A stretch of 64,000 bases of DNA from Streptococcus mutans. Lineage in GTDB: Bacteria; Bacillota; Bacilli; Lactobacillales; Streptococcaceae. Position numbers and translations under genes: made by a program. The notes under the pieces were generated by a model. The model made no database searches and had not been told where the DNA came from. It was given only the letters and a program-made list of their open reading frames with translations. Shown piece by piece: positions 54,227-63,036 of this stretch. How positions within the stretch are numbered: position 1 is the first letter of the stretch; each line of letters begins with the position of its first letter. The stretch is taken from NCBI RefSeq assembly GCF_006739205.1, contig NZ_AP019720.1, forward strand, positions 930,001 to 994,000, written 5' to 3'.

Positions 54227-54985
54227 ATGACAGAACCTATTTTAAAAGTAAACGATCTTTCTGTTTACTATGGTAAAAAGAAGGCCCTTCATAGTGTATC
54301 TATTGATTTTTATCCTAATGAAATCACTTCGTTGATTGGGCCATCAGGATCTGGTAAGTCAACTTTGTTACGTGCTATCAATAGAATGGGTGATCTAAAT
54401 CCCGAGGTGACAGTTACAGGTTCGATTATATATAATGGTCACAATATCTACAGCCCTCGAACAGATACAGTTGAATTACGTAAGGAAATTGGTATGGTTT
54501 TCCAACAGCCTAATCCCTTTCCAATGACTATTTATGAAAATGTTGTTTACGGTCTTCGTTTAAAAGGTGTTAAAGATAAGAAAATTTTAGATGAAGCTGT
54601 TGAAAAATCTTTGGTAGGGGCTTCCATTTGGGATGAGGTTAAAGACCGTCTACATGATTCAGCAATTGGTTTATCAGGAGGACAGCAGCAACGTGTTTGT
54701 ATTGCTAGAGTGTTAGCAACAAGCCCTAAGATTATTTTATTAGATGAACCAACTTCAGCCTTAGATCCTATTTCAGCAGGAAAAATTGAGGATACCCTTT
54801 ATGGTTTGAAAGAAAAATACACAATGCTTGTGGTGACACGTTCAATGCAGCAAGCTTCACGTATTTCTAATCGTACGGGATTTTTCTTAGCTGGTGATTT
54901 GGTAGAATATGGAAATACCAAAGAAATGTTTATGAATCCGCAAAAGCAAGAAACCGAAGACTATATTACAGGTAAGTTTGGATAG
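54227..54985 (+). CDS. pstB2: Phosphate ABC transporter ATPase 2, H-loop His changed to Arg
   Basis: Second ATPase of the importer, 252 residues. Walker [11 protein letters not shown]-loop [12 protein letters not shown], signature [14 protein letters not shown] and Walker [14 protein letters not shown] are present. The H-loop, VTHNMQQA in the other PstB, reads [10 protein letters not shown] here, with Arg205 in place of the switch His. A similar substitution may be general in streptococcal PstB2. It follows pstB1 after 11 bases and precedes phoU. Confidence 0.94.
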   Translation: MTEPILKVNDLSVYYGKKKALHSVSIDFYPNEITSLIGPSGSGKSTLLRAINRMGDLNPEVTVTGSIIYNGHNIYSPRTDTVELRKEIGMVFQQPNPFPMTIYENVVYGLRLKGVKDKKILDEAVEKSLVGASIWDEVKDRLHDSAIGLSGGQQQRVCIARVLATSPKIILLDEPTSALDPISAGKIEDTLYGLKEKYTMLVVTRSMQQASRISNRTGFFLAGDLVEYGNTKEMFMNPQKQETEDYITGKFG

Positions 54986-55016
54986 ATAAATTGAGAGATA
55001 GAAAAGAGATGAGAAT

Positions 55017-55670
55017 ATGTTAAGAACACAATTTGAGGAAGAGTTAGATAAGCTTCACAATCAATTCTACGCTATGGGAACAGAGGTGCTGGCACAGATT
55101 AATAAAACAGTTCGCGCTTTTGTCAGTCATGATCGTGATTTGGCAAAAGAAGTTATTGCTGAAGACGATGTTGTCAATGAGTATGAAACGAAACTTGAAA
55201 AGAAATCTCTTGAAATTATTGCACTGCAGCAACCTGTTTCTAATGACTTAAGAACAGTAATCACTGTCCTTAAGGCCTCAAGTGACATTGAACGTATGGG
55301 GGATCACGCCTCATCTATAGCTAAAGCGACTATTCGAATGAAGGGTGAGGAACGCCTTTTAGATGTTGAAAAGCAAATCAGTGAGATGGGGAAGGCTGTT
55401 AAACATATAGTAGAAGATGCTTTGAATGCCTATATTAATGGTGATGACAAAAAGGCTTATGAAATTGCAGCAACAGATGAGATTATTGATAATTACTTTA
55501 AAGATATTCAAAATTTAGCTGTTGAAGAAATTAAGAAAGCACCTAATGCGGCTTTTGCAGGAAAAGAATATTTCCAAGTTCTGATGTTTCTTGAACGTAT
55601 TGGTGATTATGCAAGAAATATCTGTGAATGGATTGTTTATCTTAAAACTGGCAAAATCATTGAATTATGA
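55017..55670 (+). CDS. phoU: Phosphate signalling regulator PhoU
   Basis: Negative regulator of phosphate uptake that links Pst to signalling. The 217-residue all-helical protein has two PhoU repeats (residues about 15-105 and 115-205), each with the metal-site motif ERMGDHASSIAK and ERIGDYARNICEW. Last gene of the pst operon. A promoter box for pepN begins on the base after its stop. Confidence 0.94.
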   Translation: MLRTQFEEELDKLHNQFYAMGTEVLAQINKTVRAFVSHDRDLAKEVIAEDDVVNEYETKLEKKSLEIIALQQPVSNDLRTVITVLKASSDIERMGDHASSIAKATIRMKGEERLLDVEKQISEMGKAVKHIVEDALNAYINGDDKKAYEIAATDEIIDNYFKDIQNLAVEEIKKAPNAAFAGKEYFQVLMFLERIGDYARNICEWIVYLKTGKIIEL

Positions 55671-55676
55671 TATAAT
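55671..55676 (+). promoter_or_regulatory. -10 box of pepN
   Basis: TATAAT directly after the phoU stop with an upstream TGA, 35 bases before the pepN start. Confidence 0.55.
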
Positions 55677-55710
55677 ATAGTCTTAGAATTTTGAATAATT
55701 GAGGAGATAC

Positions 55711-58260
55711 ATGGAAACTGTAGAGCACCTTATTGAAAAGTTTGTACCTGAAAATTATAATATTTTCCTTGATATTAACCGTCAGGAGAAGTTTTTTTCA
55801 GGAAATGTTGCTATTAACGGAGAAGCGCTAGATAATGTTATTTCCTTCCATCAGAAGGATTTAACGATTCATTCGGTCCTTTTAGATAATAATGAATTAA
55901 CTTATCATATTGATAATGAAAATGAGGCTGTTCGGATTGAACTGCCTGAGACAGGCAGTATGACCCTTGTTCTTGAATTTTCAGGTAAGATTACAGACAA
56001 TATGACAGGAATATATCCTTCTTATTATACGGTTGAAAATGTTAAAAAAGAGATTATTTCAACACAATTTGAAAGTCACTTTGCCCGTGAAGTTTTTCCA
56101 AGTATTGATGAACCGGAAGCCAAGGCAACCTTTGATTTAGCTTTGAAATTTGATCAGGAAGAAGGAGACATTGCTCTTTCGAATATGCCAGAGATTAATG
56201 CTAATCGTCGTCAAGAAACAGGTGTCTGGACCTTTGAAACAACTCCAAGAATGTCTTCTTATCTGCTGGCTTTTGCCTTAGGTAATCTTCATGGTAAGAC
56301 GGCCTATACAAAAGGTGGAACAGAAGTAGGTGTTTTTGCAACCTGTGCCCATAATATTGACTCGGTTGATTTTGCTTTAGATATTGCTGTTCGTGTTATT
56401 GATTTTTATGAAGATTATTATGGTATTAAGTATCCTATTGCACAGGCTTACCATGTTGCCTTACCGGATTTCTCAGCAGGTGCTATGGAGAACTGGGGAT
56501 TAATCACTTATCGTGAGGTTTATCTTCTTGTTGATGAAAATTCTACCGTTAGCAGCCGCCAGCAGGTTGCACTTGTTGTTGCCCATGAACTGGCGCATCA
56601 ATGGTTTGGTAATCTGGTAACTATGAAGTGGTGGGATGACCTTTGGCTGAATGAAAGTTTTGCCAATATGATGGAATATGTTGCTATTGATGCTATTGAA
56701 CCAAACTGGCATATTTTTGAAGACTTTCAGACCAGCGGTGTTCCTCATGCTTTGAAGCGTGATGCAACTGACGGTGTTCAATCTGTCCATGTCGCAGTTA
56801 ATCATCCTGATGAAATCAATACACTTTTTGATGCTGCTATTGTCTATGCTAAAGGAAGCCGATTGATGCATATGCTGCGTCGCTGGTTAGGTGACAAAGT
56901 TTTTGCTGCTGGACTGAAACTTTACTTTGAAAAGCATCAATACAATAACACTGTTGGGCGTGATCTGTGGAATGCTTTATCAACCGCTTCTGGTAAGGAT
57001 GTTGCTAGTTTCATGGATGCTTGGCTTGAACAACCGGGCTACCCCTTAGTGACACTTAAACTTGAAGGAGATAGCCTGCAACTATCTCAAAAACAATTTT
57101 TCATCGGAGAATATGAGGATCAAGATCGTCTTTGGCCAATTCCTCTTAACAGCAATTGGTCAGGTTTACCGGAAATATTATCGGAAAAAACGATTGACAT
57201 TCCTAATTTCAGTCAATTAGCTGCTGTAAATAAAGAAAAAGGACCATTACGCTTAAATACAGATAATACAGCTCATTATATCAGTAATTATGAAGGTCAG
57301 CTGTTAAAATCAATTTTATCTGATTTTGAGAATCTTGATAAAACCTCCAAGCTGCAAATTATTCAGGAACGTCGTCTTCTAGCAGAAAGCGGTCAGATTT
57401 CTTATGCTGAATTAGTAAAATTGTTAACACAATTATCTCACGAAACGTCTTACATGGTCGCTTCAGCTAGCGATCAATTAATTGCTGGTTTAAAACGATT
57501 TTTAGATGAAGACAGCCAATCAGAATCGATGTTTAAAGTTCTTGTTCGTGATGTTTATCGTACGAATTATCAACGCCTAGGTTTTGAAAAGTCCGTGGAG
57601 GAAATGGATGAGGACGAAAAGGTTCGTCAAATTACTATTTCTAATATGATTTATGCTGATGATCCTGATGCCAATGAAAAAGCACAAGCGATTTTTGCAA
57701 ATTATAAGGAAAATATTGAAGCCATTCCAGCCGCTATTCGTCTTGACGTTTTAACGAATCAAATAAAGCATGCCGAAACCGACGATTTAGTAAGTCTTTA
57801 TTTAGATTCATACGTTAAAACGAATGACAGTAATTTTCGTAGGCAATTGGCCAGTGCTCTGGCAAATACGAAATCACAAATAACGCTTGATCGTATTCTA
57901 GCTCAATTGCCTAATAGAGATGTTATTAAACCGCAAGATTTGTCATTATGGTATGGACTTTTCTTGAGAAAATCATTTGCACAAGAAACCTTTTGGACTT
58001 GGGCGCGTGAGAATTGGGCTTGGATTAAAGCCACACTTGGTGGTGATATGAGTTTTGATAGTTTTGTAATTATTCCAGCAAATGTCTTTAAGACACCAGA
58101 ACGTCTGGCAGAATACAAAGCTTTCTTTGAACCTCAATTGGATGATTTATCCATCAGCCGTAATATTACTATGGGAATTAAAGAAATAGCAGCTCGCATA
58201 ACGCTAATTGAAAAAGAAAAAGCTGCTGTTGAACAAACTATTGTCAATACTTTTTTGTAA
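55711..58260 (+). CDS. pepN: Aminopeptidase N (lysyl aminopeptidase)
   Basis: A zinc M1 metallopeptidase removing N-terminal residues from peptides in the cytoplasm. The 849-residue protein has GAMENWG (substrate recognition) and the zinc site HELAH (His292, Glu293, His296) with the downstream Glu in NESFANMMEY. Length is typical for lactic acid bacteria. GAGGAG lies upstream of the ATG at 55711; an in-frame extension to 55699 crosses it. Last gene before the 400-base intergenic region. Confidence 0.97.
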   Translation: METVEHLIEKFVPENYNIFLDINRQEKFFSGNVAINGEALDNVISFHQKDLTIHSVLLDNNELTYHIDNENEAVRIELPETGSMTLVLEFSGKITDNMTGIYPSYYTVENVKKEIISTQFESHFAREVFPSIDEPEAKATFDLALKFDQEEGDIALSNMPEINANRRQETGVWTFETTPRMSSYLLAFALGNLHGKTAYTKGGTEVGVFATCAHNIDSVDFALDIAVRVIDFYEDYYGIKYPIAQAYHVALPDFSAGAMENWGLITYREVYLLVDENSTVSSRQQVALVVAHELAHQWFGNLVTMKWWDDLWLNESFANMMEYVAIDAIEPNWHIFEDFQTSGVPHALKRDATDGVQSVHVAVNHPDEINTLFDAAIVYAKGSRLMHMLRRWLGDKVFAAGLKLYFEKHQYNNTVGRDLWNALSTASGKDVASFMDAWLEQPGYPLVTLKLEGDSLQLSQKQFFIGEYEDQDRLWPIPLNSNWSGLPEILSEKTIDIPNFSQLAAVNKEKGPLRLNTDNTAHYISNYEGQLLKSILSDFENLDKTSKLQIIQERRLLAESGQISYAELVKLLTQLSHETSYMVASASDQLIAGLKRFLDEDSQSESMFKVLVRDVYRTNYQRLGFEKSVEEMDEDEKVRQITISNMIYADDPDANEKAQAIFANYKENIEAIPAAIRLDVLTNQIKHAETDDLVSLYLDSYVKTNDSNFRRQLASALANTKSQITLDRILAQLPNRDVIKPQDLSLWYGLFLRKSFAQETFWTWARENWAWIKATLGGDMSFDSFVIIPANVFKTPERLAEYKAFFEPQLDDLSISRNITMGIKEIAARITLIEKEKAAVEQTIVNTFL

Positions 58261-58311
58261 TTAAGAAAATAGATTTACATGACTTAAAAAGTTAAATAAT
58301 AATTTGAAATG

Positions 58312-58351
58312 AAGATTTAGTTTTGTATGGAAACAGGATTAAATCTTTTTT
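58312..58351 (+). terminator. Terminator after pepN
   Basis: AAGATTTA (58312-58319) pairs with TAAATCTT (58340-58347), and a T run follows. Confidence 0.65.
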
Positions 58352-58365
58352 GTTTTATCAAAAGC

Positions 58366-58401
58366 CTGTAGGCATACCCACTACAGATACTAAAGTATCT
58401 G
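58366..58401. repeat. Overlapping dyads in the pepN-ciaX gap
   Basis: CTGTAG (58366-58371) and CTACAG (58381-58386) form one dyad. CAGATACT-AA-AGTATCTG (58384-58401) forms a perfect 8-bp-arm palindrome that shares three bases with it. Regulator site or small structured RNA; not assigned. Confidence 0.4.
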
Positions 58402-58477
58402 AATGTCTTAAATAGTAATATTCAATGCTACTTTAGAGATTATGCCAATGAGTCTCTTCCATGACAGCAAATTCTTT

Positions 58478-58510
58478 ATTAAGTCTCTTTTAAGCATGGT
58501 TAGTTAGACT
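58478..58510 (+). promoter_or_regulatory. CiaR box with -10 of the peptide-ciaXRH segment
   Basis: ATTAAG-TCTCT-TTTAAG (58478-58494) fits the CiaR direct repeat TTTAAG-N5-TTTAAG. A -10-like TAGACT (58505-58510) lies exactly 10 bases after it, the layout of pneumococcal CiaR promoters. This suggests autoregulation of the cia locus. Confidence 0.75.
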
Positions 58511-58544
58511 AAGCATATCCTATAAGAAAGACGAGGTCTATCAT

Positions 58545-58634
58545 ATGAAAAAAATAGTAATTAACCCCATTTTTCTGTCATTGGCAACAAAAGCTGTATT
58601 AACCAGTTTAATTATTATTGTTGCAAAGGGATAA
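58545..58634 (+). CDS. 29-residue hydrophobic peptide behind the CiaR box
   Basis: A small open frame with GAGG 9 bases upstream of the ATG. The product starts MKKIVINPIFLSL, has one hydrophobic stretch (residues about 8-26) and ends AKG. It would be a single-span membrane or secreted peptide. It is the first gene after the CiaR box and precedes ciaX by 26 bases, so it is likely co-transcribed. Function is unknown. No similarity recognised; expression is inferred from the box and ribosome site only. Confidence 0.5.
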   Translation: MKKIVINPIFLSLATKAVLTSLIIIVAKG

Positions 58635-58660
58635 TAATCTAGTGTTTAGAAAGGCCAATT

Positions 58661-58897
58661 ATGAAAATTTTTAAATCAAAATGGATGATGGCTTTTTTAG
58701 CTATCCTAGGTATGGCACTTTGCTTTTCTGGAGGCTATGCAACAGCAAAACTAACTCAGACGAAGCCTACTATGCCTAAAAATGTCAAAAAAGGTACTCC
58801 ACCTAATGGCAATTCAAATGATTCATCGCAATCGGATAGTGATTCCGATTCTAATAGTAGCAATACGAATTCAAATTCTTCCATAACAAATGGCTAG
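58661..58897 (+). CDS. ciaX: CiaX, secreted Ser-Asp-rich peptide
   Basis: A 78-residue exported peptide. N-terminal basic residues and one hydrophobic segment (about 8-29) are followed by a polar region with a SDSDSDSNSS run (residues about 57-66). This Ser-Asp repeat is the part reported to bind calcium. In S. mutans ciaX is the first gene of the ciaXRH operon and takes part in calcium-dependent autoregulation. GAAAGG lies 7 bases before the ATG. No homolog is expected in the pneumococcal cia locus. Confidence 0.88.
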   Translation: MKIFKSKWMMAFLAILGMALCFSGGYATAKLTQTKPTMPKNVKKGTPPNGNSNDSSQSDSDSDSNSSNTNSNSSITNG

Positions 58898-58915
58898 TCG
58901 AAATATCCCAAGTCA

Positions 58916-58924
58916 TGCTATAAT
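58916..58924 (+). promoter_or_regulatory. Possible second promoter before ciaR
   Basis: Extended -10 TGCTATAAT lies between ciaX and ciaR, 23 bases before the ciaR start; -35 is weak. It may drive ciaRH separately from ciaX. Confidence 0.5.
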
Positions 58925-58947
58925 AGAAAGTAAAAAAGGAGTAAAAT

Positions 58948-59622
58948 ATGATAAAGTTATTATTAGTAGAAGACGATTTGAGTCTATCTAACTCTATCTT
59001 TGACTTTCTGGATGATTTTGCTGATGTCATGCAGGTTTTTGATGGTGAAGAAGGACTGTATGAAGCAGAGAGTGGCGTTTATGATTTGATTCTATTAGAC
59101 TTAATGCTTCCTGAAAAAAATGGCTTCCAAGTTTTAAAAGAACTGCGTGAAAAAGGGATAACGACACCTGTTTTGATTATGACAGCTAAGGAAGGTTTGG
59201 ATGACAAAGGACACGGTTTTGAATTAGGAGCTGATGATTATCTGACAAAACCATTTTATCTTGAAGAATTAAAAATGCGTATTCAGGCCCTCCTCAAACG
59301 TTCAGGCAAATTCAACGAAAATAATCTGACTTACGGTGAGTTAACCGTTGATACAGCAACTAATACAACAATGGTAAATGGAAAAGAAGTTGAACTGCTT
59401 GGCAAAGAGTTTGACTTATTAGTTTATTTCTTACAAAATCAAAATGTCATTTTACCTAAGTCACAAATTTTTGATCGTATCTGGGGCTTTGATAGCGATA
59501 CGACAATTTCGGTTGTTGAAGTCTATGTTTCTAAAATAAGAAAGAAATTAAAAGACACCACATTTGGAAAGAATTTACAGACATTACGCAGTGTAGGATA
59601 TATTTTGAAGGATGCTAATTAA
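58948..59622 (+). CDS. ciaR: Response regulator CiaR
   Basis: A 224-residue OmpR-type regulator: receiver domain with acidic pair in LVEDD, phosphorylated Asp51 ([11 protein letters not shown]) and Lys in LTKPFY, and a winged-helix DNA-binding domain ([12 protein letters not shown] to RSVGYILKD). Controls envelope stress, bacteriocin, competence and biofilm genes through the TTTAAG direct repeats. AAAGGAG precedes the ATG. It overlaps ciaH by 11 bases. Confidence 0.95.
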   Translation: MIKLLLVEDDLSLSNSIFDFLDDFADVMQVFDGEEGLYEAESGVYDLILLDLMLPEKNGFQVLKELREKGITTPVLIMTAKEGLDDKGHGFELGADDYLTKPFYLEELKMRIQALLKRSGKFNENNLTYGELTVDTATNTTMVNGKEVELLGKEFDLLVYFLQNQNVILPKSQIFDRIWGFDSDTTISVVEVYVSKIRKKLKDTTFGKNLQTLRSVGYILKDAN

Positions 59623-60919
59623 ATTAAGAAAACAAAAGCAGGATGAGAATATTTCATTTTTCAGTCATTTCTTTGCTGTTTTTACCGGAATATTCTTTGT
59701 TATGACAGTTATTATTATTCAGGTTATGCATTTTGGTATCTATTCTTCAGTTGATAATAGTCTAAAAATAGCAACTGAGAATGTCAATGATTATGTCAAT
59801 ATGACTCTATCGCATAATAATCCTATTACTGAAGCTGAAAATGGAGATGCCTCTTTTAAAGTAAAATCAAATGGCCAGATGGCTGCTAATACAGATACTA
59901 TTCTTTATGATAAAAAGCATAACGTCATCAATAATGTCAATGCCTTCTCTTCTTTGTATCATATTCGCCCTAAACTAAAAGATATTGGTGATATTGTTGA
60001 ACAAGAAGCTAAGAATATTTACGGTCAGACCGAAAAGTATCGGACAGTGACAGTTAAGGTAAATAATGATTTTTACCCACAGATAAAATTTGCAACAATT
60101 GTTATTAATACAACACAGCTTGAAGAGGCTAATACGCGTTATGTTACGATTATTATCAGTGTGATGATTGTTTTTTGGCTTATATCAGTTATTGCCAGTG
60201 TTTATTTAGCGAAGTGGAGTCAAAAACCGATTCTGGAAAATTATGAAAAGCAAAAATCATTTGTTGAAAATGCCAGTCATGAATTACGTACTCCTTTGGC
60301 TGTTTTGCAAAATCGCTTGGAGAGTTTGTTTCGAAAACCAGAGGCTACTATCTTAGATTCTTCGGAATCTATTGCTTCTAGTTTGGAAGAGGTCAGAAAC
60401 ATGAGAATGCTGACAGCAAATCTCCTTAATTTAGCCCGTCGGGATGATGGTATCAAACCAGAAATAACAGAAATTCAACCTCGTTTTTTTGATGATACTT
60501 TTAAAAATTATGAGATGATCGCTCGAGAAAATGGGAAAAAATTGCATATTACCAATAAGGTCAACCGTCAAATTAAGACAGATAAGACTTTGCTGAAGCA
60601 ATTAATGACTATTCTTTTTGATAATGCTGTCAAATATACAGATAACGACGGGGAAATTTGGCTGGACGTCAAGATAACTGATCGCAGTTTAATTTTTTCA
60701 GTTGCGGACAATGGTCAAGGTATTTCAGACGAGGATAAGAAAAAAATTTTTGATCGTTTTTATCGCGTCGATAAAGCCAGAACACGACAAAAGGGTGGGT
60801 TCGGACTTGGTTTGTCTTTGGCAAAACAAATAACAGACAGCTTAAAAGGCAGCATTATTGTTAAAGATAAAAAACCACAAGGAGTAATGTTTGAAGCTCG
60901 CCTGCTTGCTAATAAATAA
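59612..60919 (+). CDS. ciaH: Sensor histidine kinase CiaH
   Basis: A 435-residue membrane kinase with two membrane helices (about 20-40 and 185-205) around an extracytoplasmic domain of about 145 residues. The cytoplasmic part has the H box [12 protein letters not shown] with His223, then [17 protein letters not shown] (N box), ADNGQGIS and [13 protein letters not shown] (G boxes). Start overlaps ciaR. CiaH senses calcium or envelope stress; the signal is not visible in the sequence. A bidirectional terminator follows at 60982-61009. Confidence 0.94.
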   Translation: MLIKLRKQKQDENISFFSHFFAVFTGIFFVMTVIIIQVMHFGIYSSVDNSLKIATENVNDYVNMTLSHNNPITEAENGDASFKVKSNGQMAANTDTILYDKKHNVINNVNAFSSLYHIRPKLKDIGDIVEQEAKNIYGQTEKYRTVTVKVNNDFYPQIKFATIVINTTQLEEANTRYVTIIISVMIVFWLISVIASVYLAKWSQKPILENYEKQKSFVENASHELRTPLAVLQNRLESLFRKPEATILDSSESIASSLEEVRNMRMLTANLLNLARRDDGIKPEITEIQPRFFDDTFKNYEMIARENGKKLHITNKVNRQIKTDKTLLKQLMTILFDNAVKYTDNDGEIWLDVKITDRSLIFSVADNGQGISDEDKKKIFDRFYRVDKARTRQKGGFGLGLSLAKQITDSLKGSIIVKDKKPQGVMFEARLLANK

Positions 60920-60981
60920 AGTGTTATAAAAAACAGATTCGGTTAAGTATGATTAGAAGACGTTATTAATTTTTAATAAAT

Positions 60982-61009
60982 AAAAAAACCTCGATTTTGA
61001 GGTTTTTTT
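60982..61009. terminator. Bidirectional terminator of ciaH and rpsT
   Basis: AAAAAAACCTC (60982-60992) pairs with GAGGTTTTTTT (60999-61009). A run and T run on the two sides fit both orientations. It overlaps the rpsT stop. Confidence 0.9.
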
Positions 61010-61244
61010 ATTTGGCTAATTTGCTTGCAAGACGTGCTTTATCGCGGCTTGCCTTATTTTTGTGAATCAAACCTTTTGATTTAGCTTTGTCGATACTTGA
61101 AGAAGCAGCGCGGAAAAGCTCTTCATTAGGATTTGCTTCAAAAGCTTTAATAGCTGAACGCATAGCTGATTTTTGAGCTGAATTGCGGTTATTTTGTTTA
61201 ACGTTAAGTTCAGCACGTTTAATAGCTGATTTAATATTTGCCAA
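61008..61244 (-). CDS. rpsT: 30S ribosomal protein S20
   Basis: A 78-residue basic, helical 16S rRNA-binding protein: [61 protein letters not shown]. The conserved N-terminus begins right after a TTG codon (61244-61242), which is 11 bases after GGAGG. The ATG at 61262 overlaps that GGAGG and would add six non-conserved residues, so TTG is the start. Promoter at 61280-61308. Confidence 0.95.
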   Translation of the reverse strand: MANIKSAIKRAELNVKQNNRNSAQKSAMRSAIKAFEANPNEELFRAASSSIDKAKSKGLIHKNKASRDKARLASKLAK

Positions 61245-61279
61245 TGTCTTTATTACCTCCATATTATAATAACTATACC

Positions 61280-61308
61280 ATTATATAGAAAAATAACATA
61301 TTTGGCAA
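61280..61308 (-). promoter_or_regulatory. rpsT promoter
   Basis: Minus-strand TTGCCA (61308-61303) and TATAAT (61285-61280) with 17-base spacer. Confidence 0.85.
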
Positions 61309-61315
61309 GTCTTTC

Positions 61316-62236
61316 TCACTTTTTAAGGTAAATTTCATCTATTTTATGATTTTTAGTCTTATGAAGAATAAGCTCAGCACGGCTTCGTGTCGGTTCAATA
61401 TATTTTTCTAGATTAACTAAATTAATATCTTTCCAAATGTCTCTGGCAAAGTCAAGAGCACCTTTTTCCCCTAATTTTAAGAAACGATTGTAGTAATTTT
61501 GCTTATCATTTTTAGCTAAATCAAGCAGGGTTGCAAAGCGCTCTAGATACCAATTCTCAATATAGTCACTGTCAGCATCGATGTAAATAGAGAAATCAAA
61601 AAAATCACTCATATAAAGACGATTATTCTGAGGGTTTTGAAAAACATTAATTCCTTCTATGATAAGAAAGTCAGGTACTTCAATTATTTGACTTTTGTTC
61701 GGTACAATATCGTAAATTTCGTGTGAATAAACAGGAATTTCAGCAGACTGGCCATTTTTAATAGTATCTAAAAAGTCTAATAGACGTTCCATATCATAAC
61801 TTTCAGGGAAACCTTTTTTATTCAACATATGCCTTGAAGATAAAACAGCATTAGGATATAAAAAACCATCTGTTGTCATCAATTCAACACTAGAGTCCTT
61901 AAAAGTTCTGGCTAACAGTAATTGTAAAAGCCGACTGGTTGTTGATTTACCTACAGCAACGGAACCAGATACTCCGATGATGAAAGGGCGGTTGCTGATA
62001 TTTTTTTGTAAGAAAATACTTTTAGAAAAAGAAAGATTTTCTTGAGATTTTTTATAAATTTGAATCAAGCTAATAAGCGGTAAATAAATGTCAGTCACAT
62101 CTTTAATGCTTATTCTATCGTTGAGACTTTTAATGGAATTTAATTCATTTTCATTTAAAGGTGGTTGTGATTCTTGATGCAAGTGCTGCCAAGTTTTACG
62201 GGAAATTTTTTCAAAATTAATAAACTCGTTTGCCAT
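61316..62236 (-). CDS. coaA: Pantothenate kinase (type I)
   Basis: Phosphorylates pantothenate, the first step of coenzyme A synthesis. The 306-residue protein has the P-loop [17 protein letters not shown] (residues about 89-105), [25 protein letters not shown], and the [11 protein letters not shown] segment of the bacterial CoaA type. AAAGGAG precedes the ATG. Extended -10 TGGTATAAT lies upstream on the same strand. Confidence 0.95.
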   Translation of the reverse strand: MANEFINFEKISRKTWQHLHQESQPPLNENELNSIKSLNDRISIKDVTDIYLPLISLIQIYKKSQENLSFSKSIFLQKNISNRPFIIGVSGSVAVGKSTTSRLLQLLLARTFKDSSVELMTTDGFLYPNAVLSSRHMLNKKGFPESYDMERLLDFLDTIKNGQSAEIPVYSHEIYDIVPNKSQIIEVPDFLIIEGINVFQNPQNNRLYMSDFFDFSIYIDADSDYIENWYLERFATLLDLAKNDKQNYYNRFLKLGEKGALDFARDIWKDINLVNLEKYIEPTRSRAELILHKTKNHKIDEIYLKK

Positions 62237-62256
62237 GAAGTTCTCCTTTAAAAAAT

Positions 62257-62310
62257 ATTATACCACATTGAATTGAAAACCGTTTCAAAGTGTGCTAAAA
62301 TTGATTAGCA
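62257..62310. promoter_or_regulatory. Divergent coaA/methyltransferase control region
   Basis: Minus-strand TGGTATAAT (hexamer 62262-62257) is the coaA -10. TTGAAAACCGTTTCAA (62273-62288) has perfect outer 6-bp arms and resembles a cre site with a core mismatch. TGCTAA-AATTGA-TTAGCA (62293-62310) is a second dyad. Confidence 0.5.
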
Positions 62311-62331
62311 TAAAACAGGAGTGAAGTTAAA

Positions 62332-62928
62332 ATGAATAATATGTACTATACAGAAAATCCCGATAGTAAACACGATATTAGAAAAATAAAGGTCGAATTA
62401 CTGGGACAGTCTTTTCATTTTTTAACAGATTCAGGTGTTTTTAGTAAAAACATGATTGACTATGGCAGTCAGACTCTTTTAAACAGCCTTGATTTTGCTG
62501 AGGAAAAAACATTATTAGATCTCGGCTGTGGCTATGGACCGCTTGGCATTGCCTTGGCTAAGGTTCAAAAACTTGACGTTACTATGGTTGATATTAATAA
62601 CCGTGCTCTTGATTTAACCCGTCAAAATGCTGAAAATAATGAAGTATCTGCTAATATTTTCCAATCTGATATTTATGAAAATGTTTTTGATAGTTTTGAT
62701 TATATTATTAGCAATCCGCCCATTAGGGCTGGTAAGAAAGTTGTCCACACTATTATTGAGGGAAGTATTAATCATTTAAAAGAAAATGGCAGTTTGACTA
62801 TTGTCATCCAAAAAAAGCAAGGTGCTCCTAGTGCTAAAGATAAGATGGAAAATGTTTTTGGCAATGCGATTGTTTTAAAAAGGGATAAGGGCTATTATGT
62901 TCTTAGAAGTGTGAAAGAAGGAGATTGA
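62332..62928 (+). CDS. RsmC-like class I SAM methyltransferase
   Basis: A 198-residue methyltransferase of the MTS/RsmC-like group. It has HDIRKIKVELLGQSFHFLTDSGVFS at the N-terminus, the SAM site LLDLGCGYGPLGIALA and the catalytic NPPIRAGK motif, as in guanine-N2 rRNA methyltransferases. The target is probably a 16S rRNA guanine. Divergent from coaA; the pdp gene follows about 110 bases later. Confidence 0.9.
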   Translation: MNNMYYTENPDSKHDIRKIKVELLGQSFHFLTDSGVFSKNMIDYGSQTLLNSLDFAEEKTLLDLGCGYGPLGIALAKVQKLDVTMVDINNRALDLTRQNAENNEVSANIFQSDIYENVFDSFDYIISNPPIRAGKKVVHTIIEGSINHLKENGSLTIVIQKKQGAPSAKDKMENVFGNAIVLKRDKGYYVLRSVKEGD

Positions 62929-62984
62929 ACACAAGTAGAAAGCTTGAATTTAGTTGGATAGTTTGCATCAGAAATTGGGATTTT

Positions 62985-63013
62985 AGCAAGCTTTTAACAT
63001 TCACTTGCTTTTT
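62985..63013 (+). terminator. Weak terminator-like hairpin
   Basis: AGCAAG (62985-62990) and CTTGCT (63004-63009) with T run, 13-base loop, between the methyltransferase gene and pdp. Confidence 0.4.
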
Positions 63014-63036
63014 ATAGCGTTCTTGGTATCTTGGTG

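Noticed and set aside
63031..63036. TTG-GTG codons directly upstream of the pdp ATG as start
   Set aside because: The family starts with MRAVDLI; the ATG at 63037 gives exactly that.
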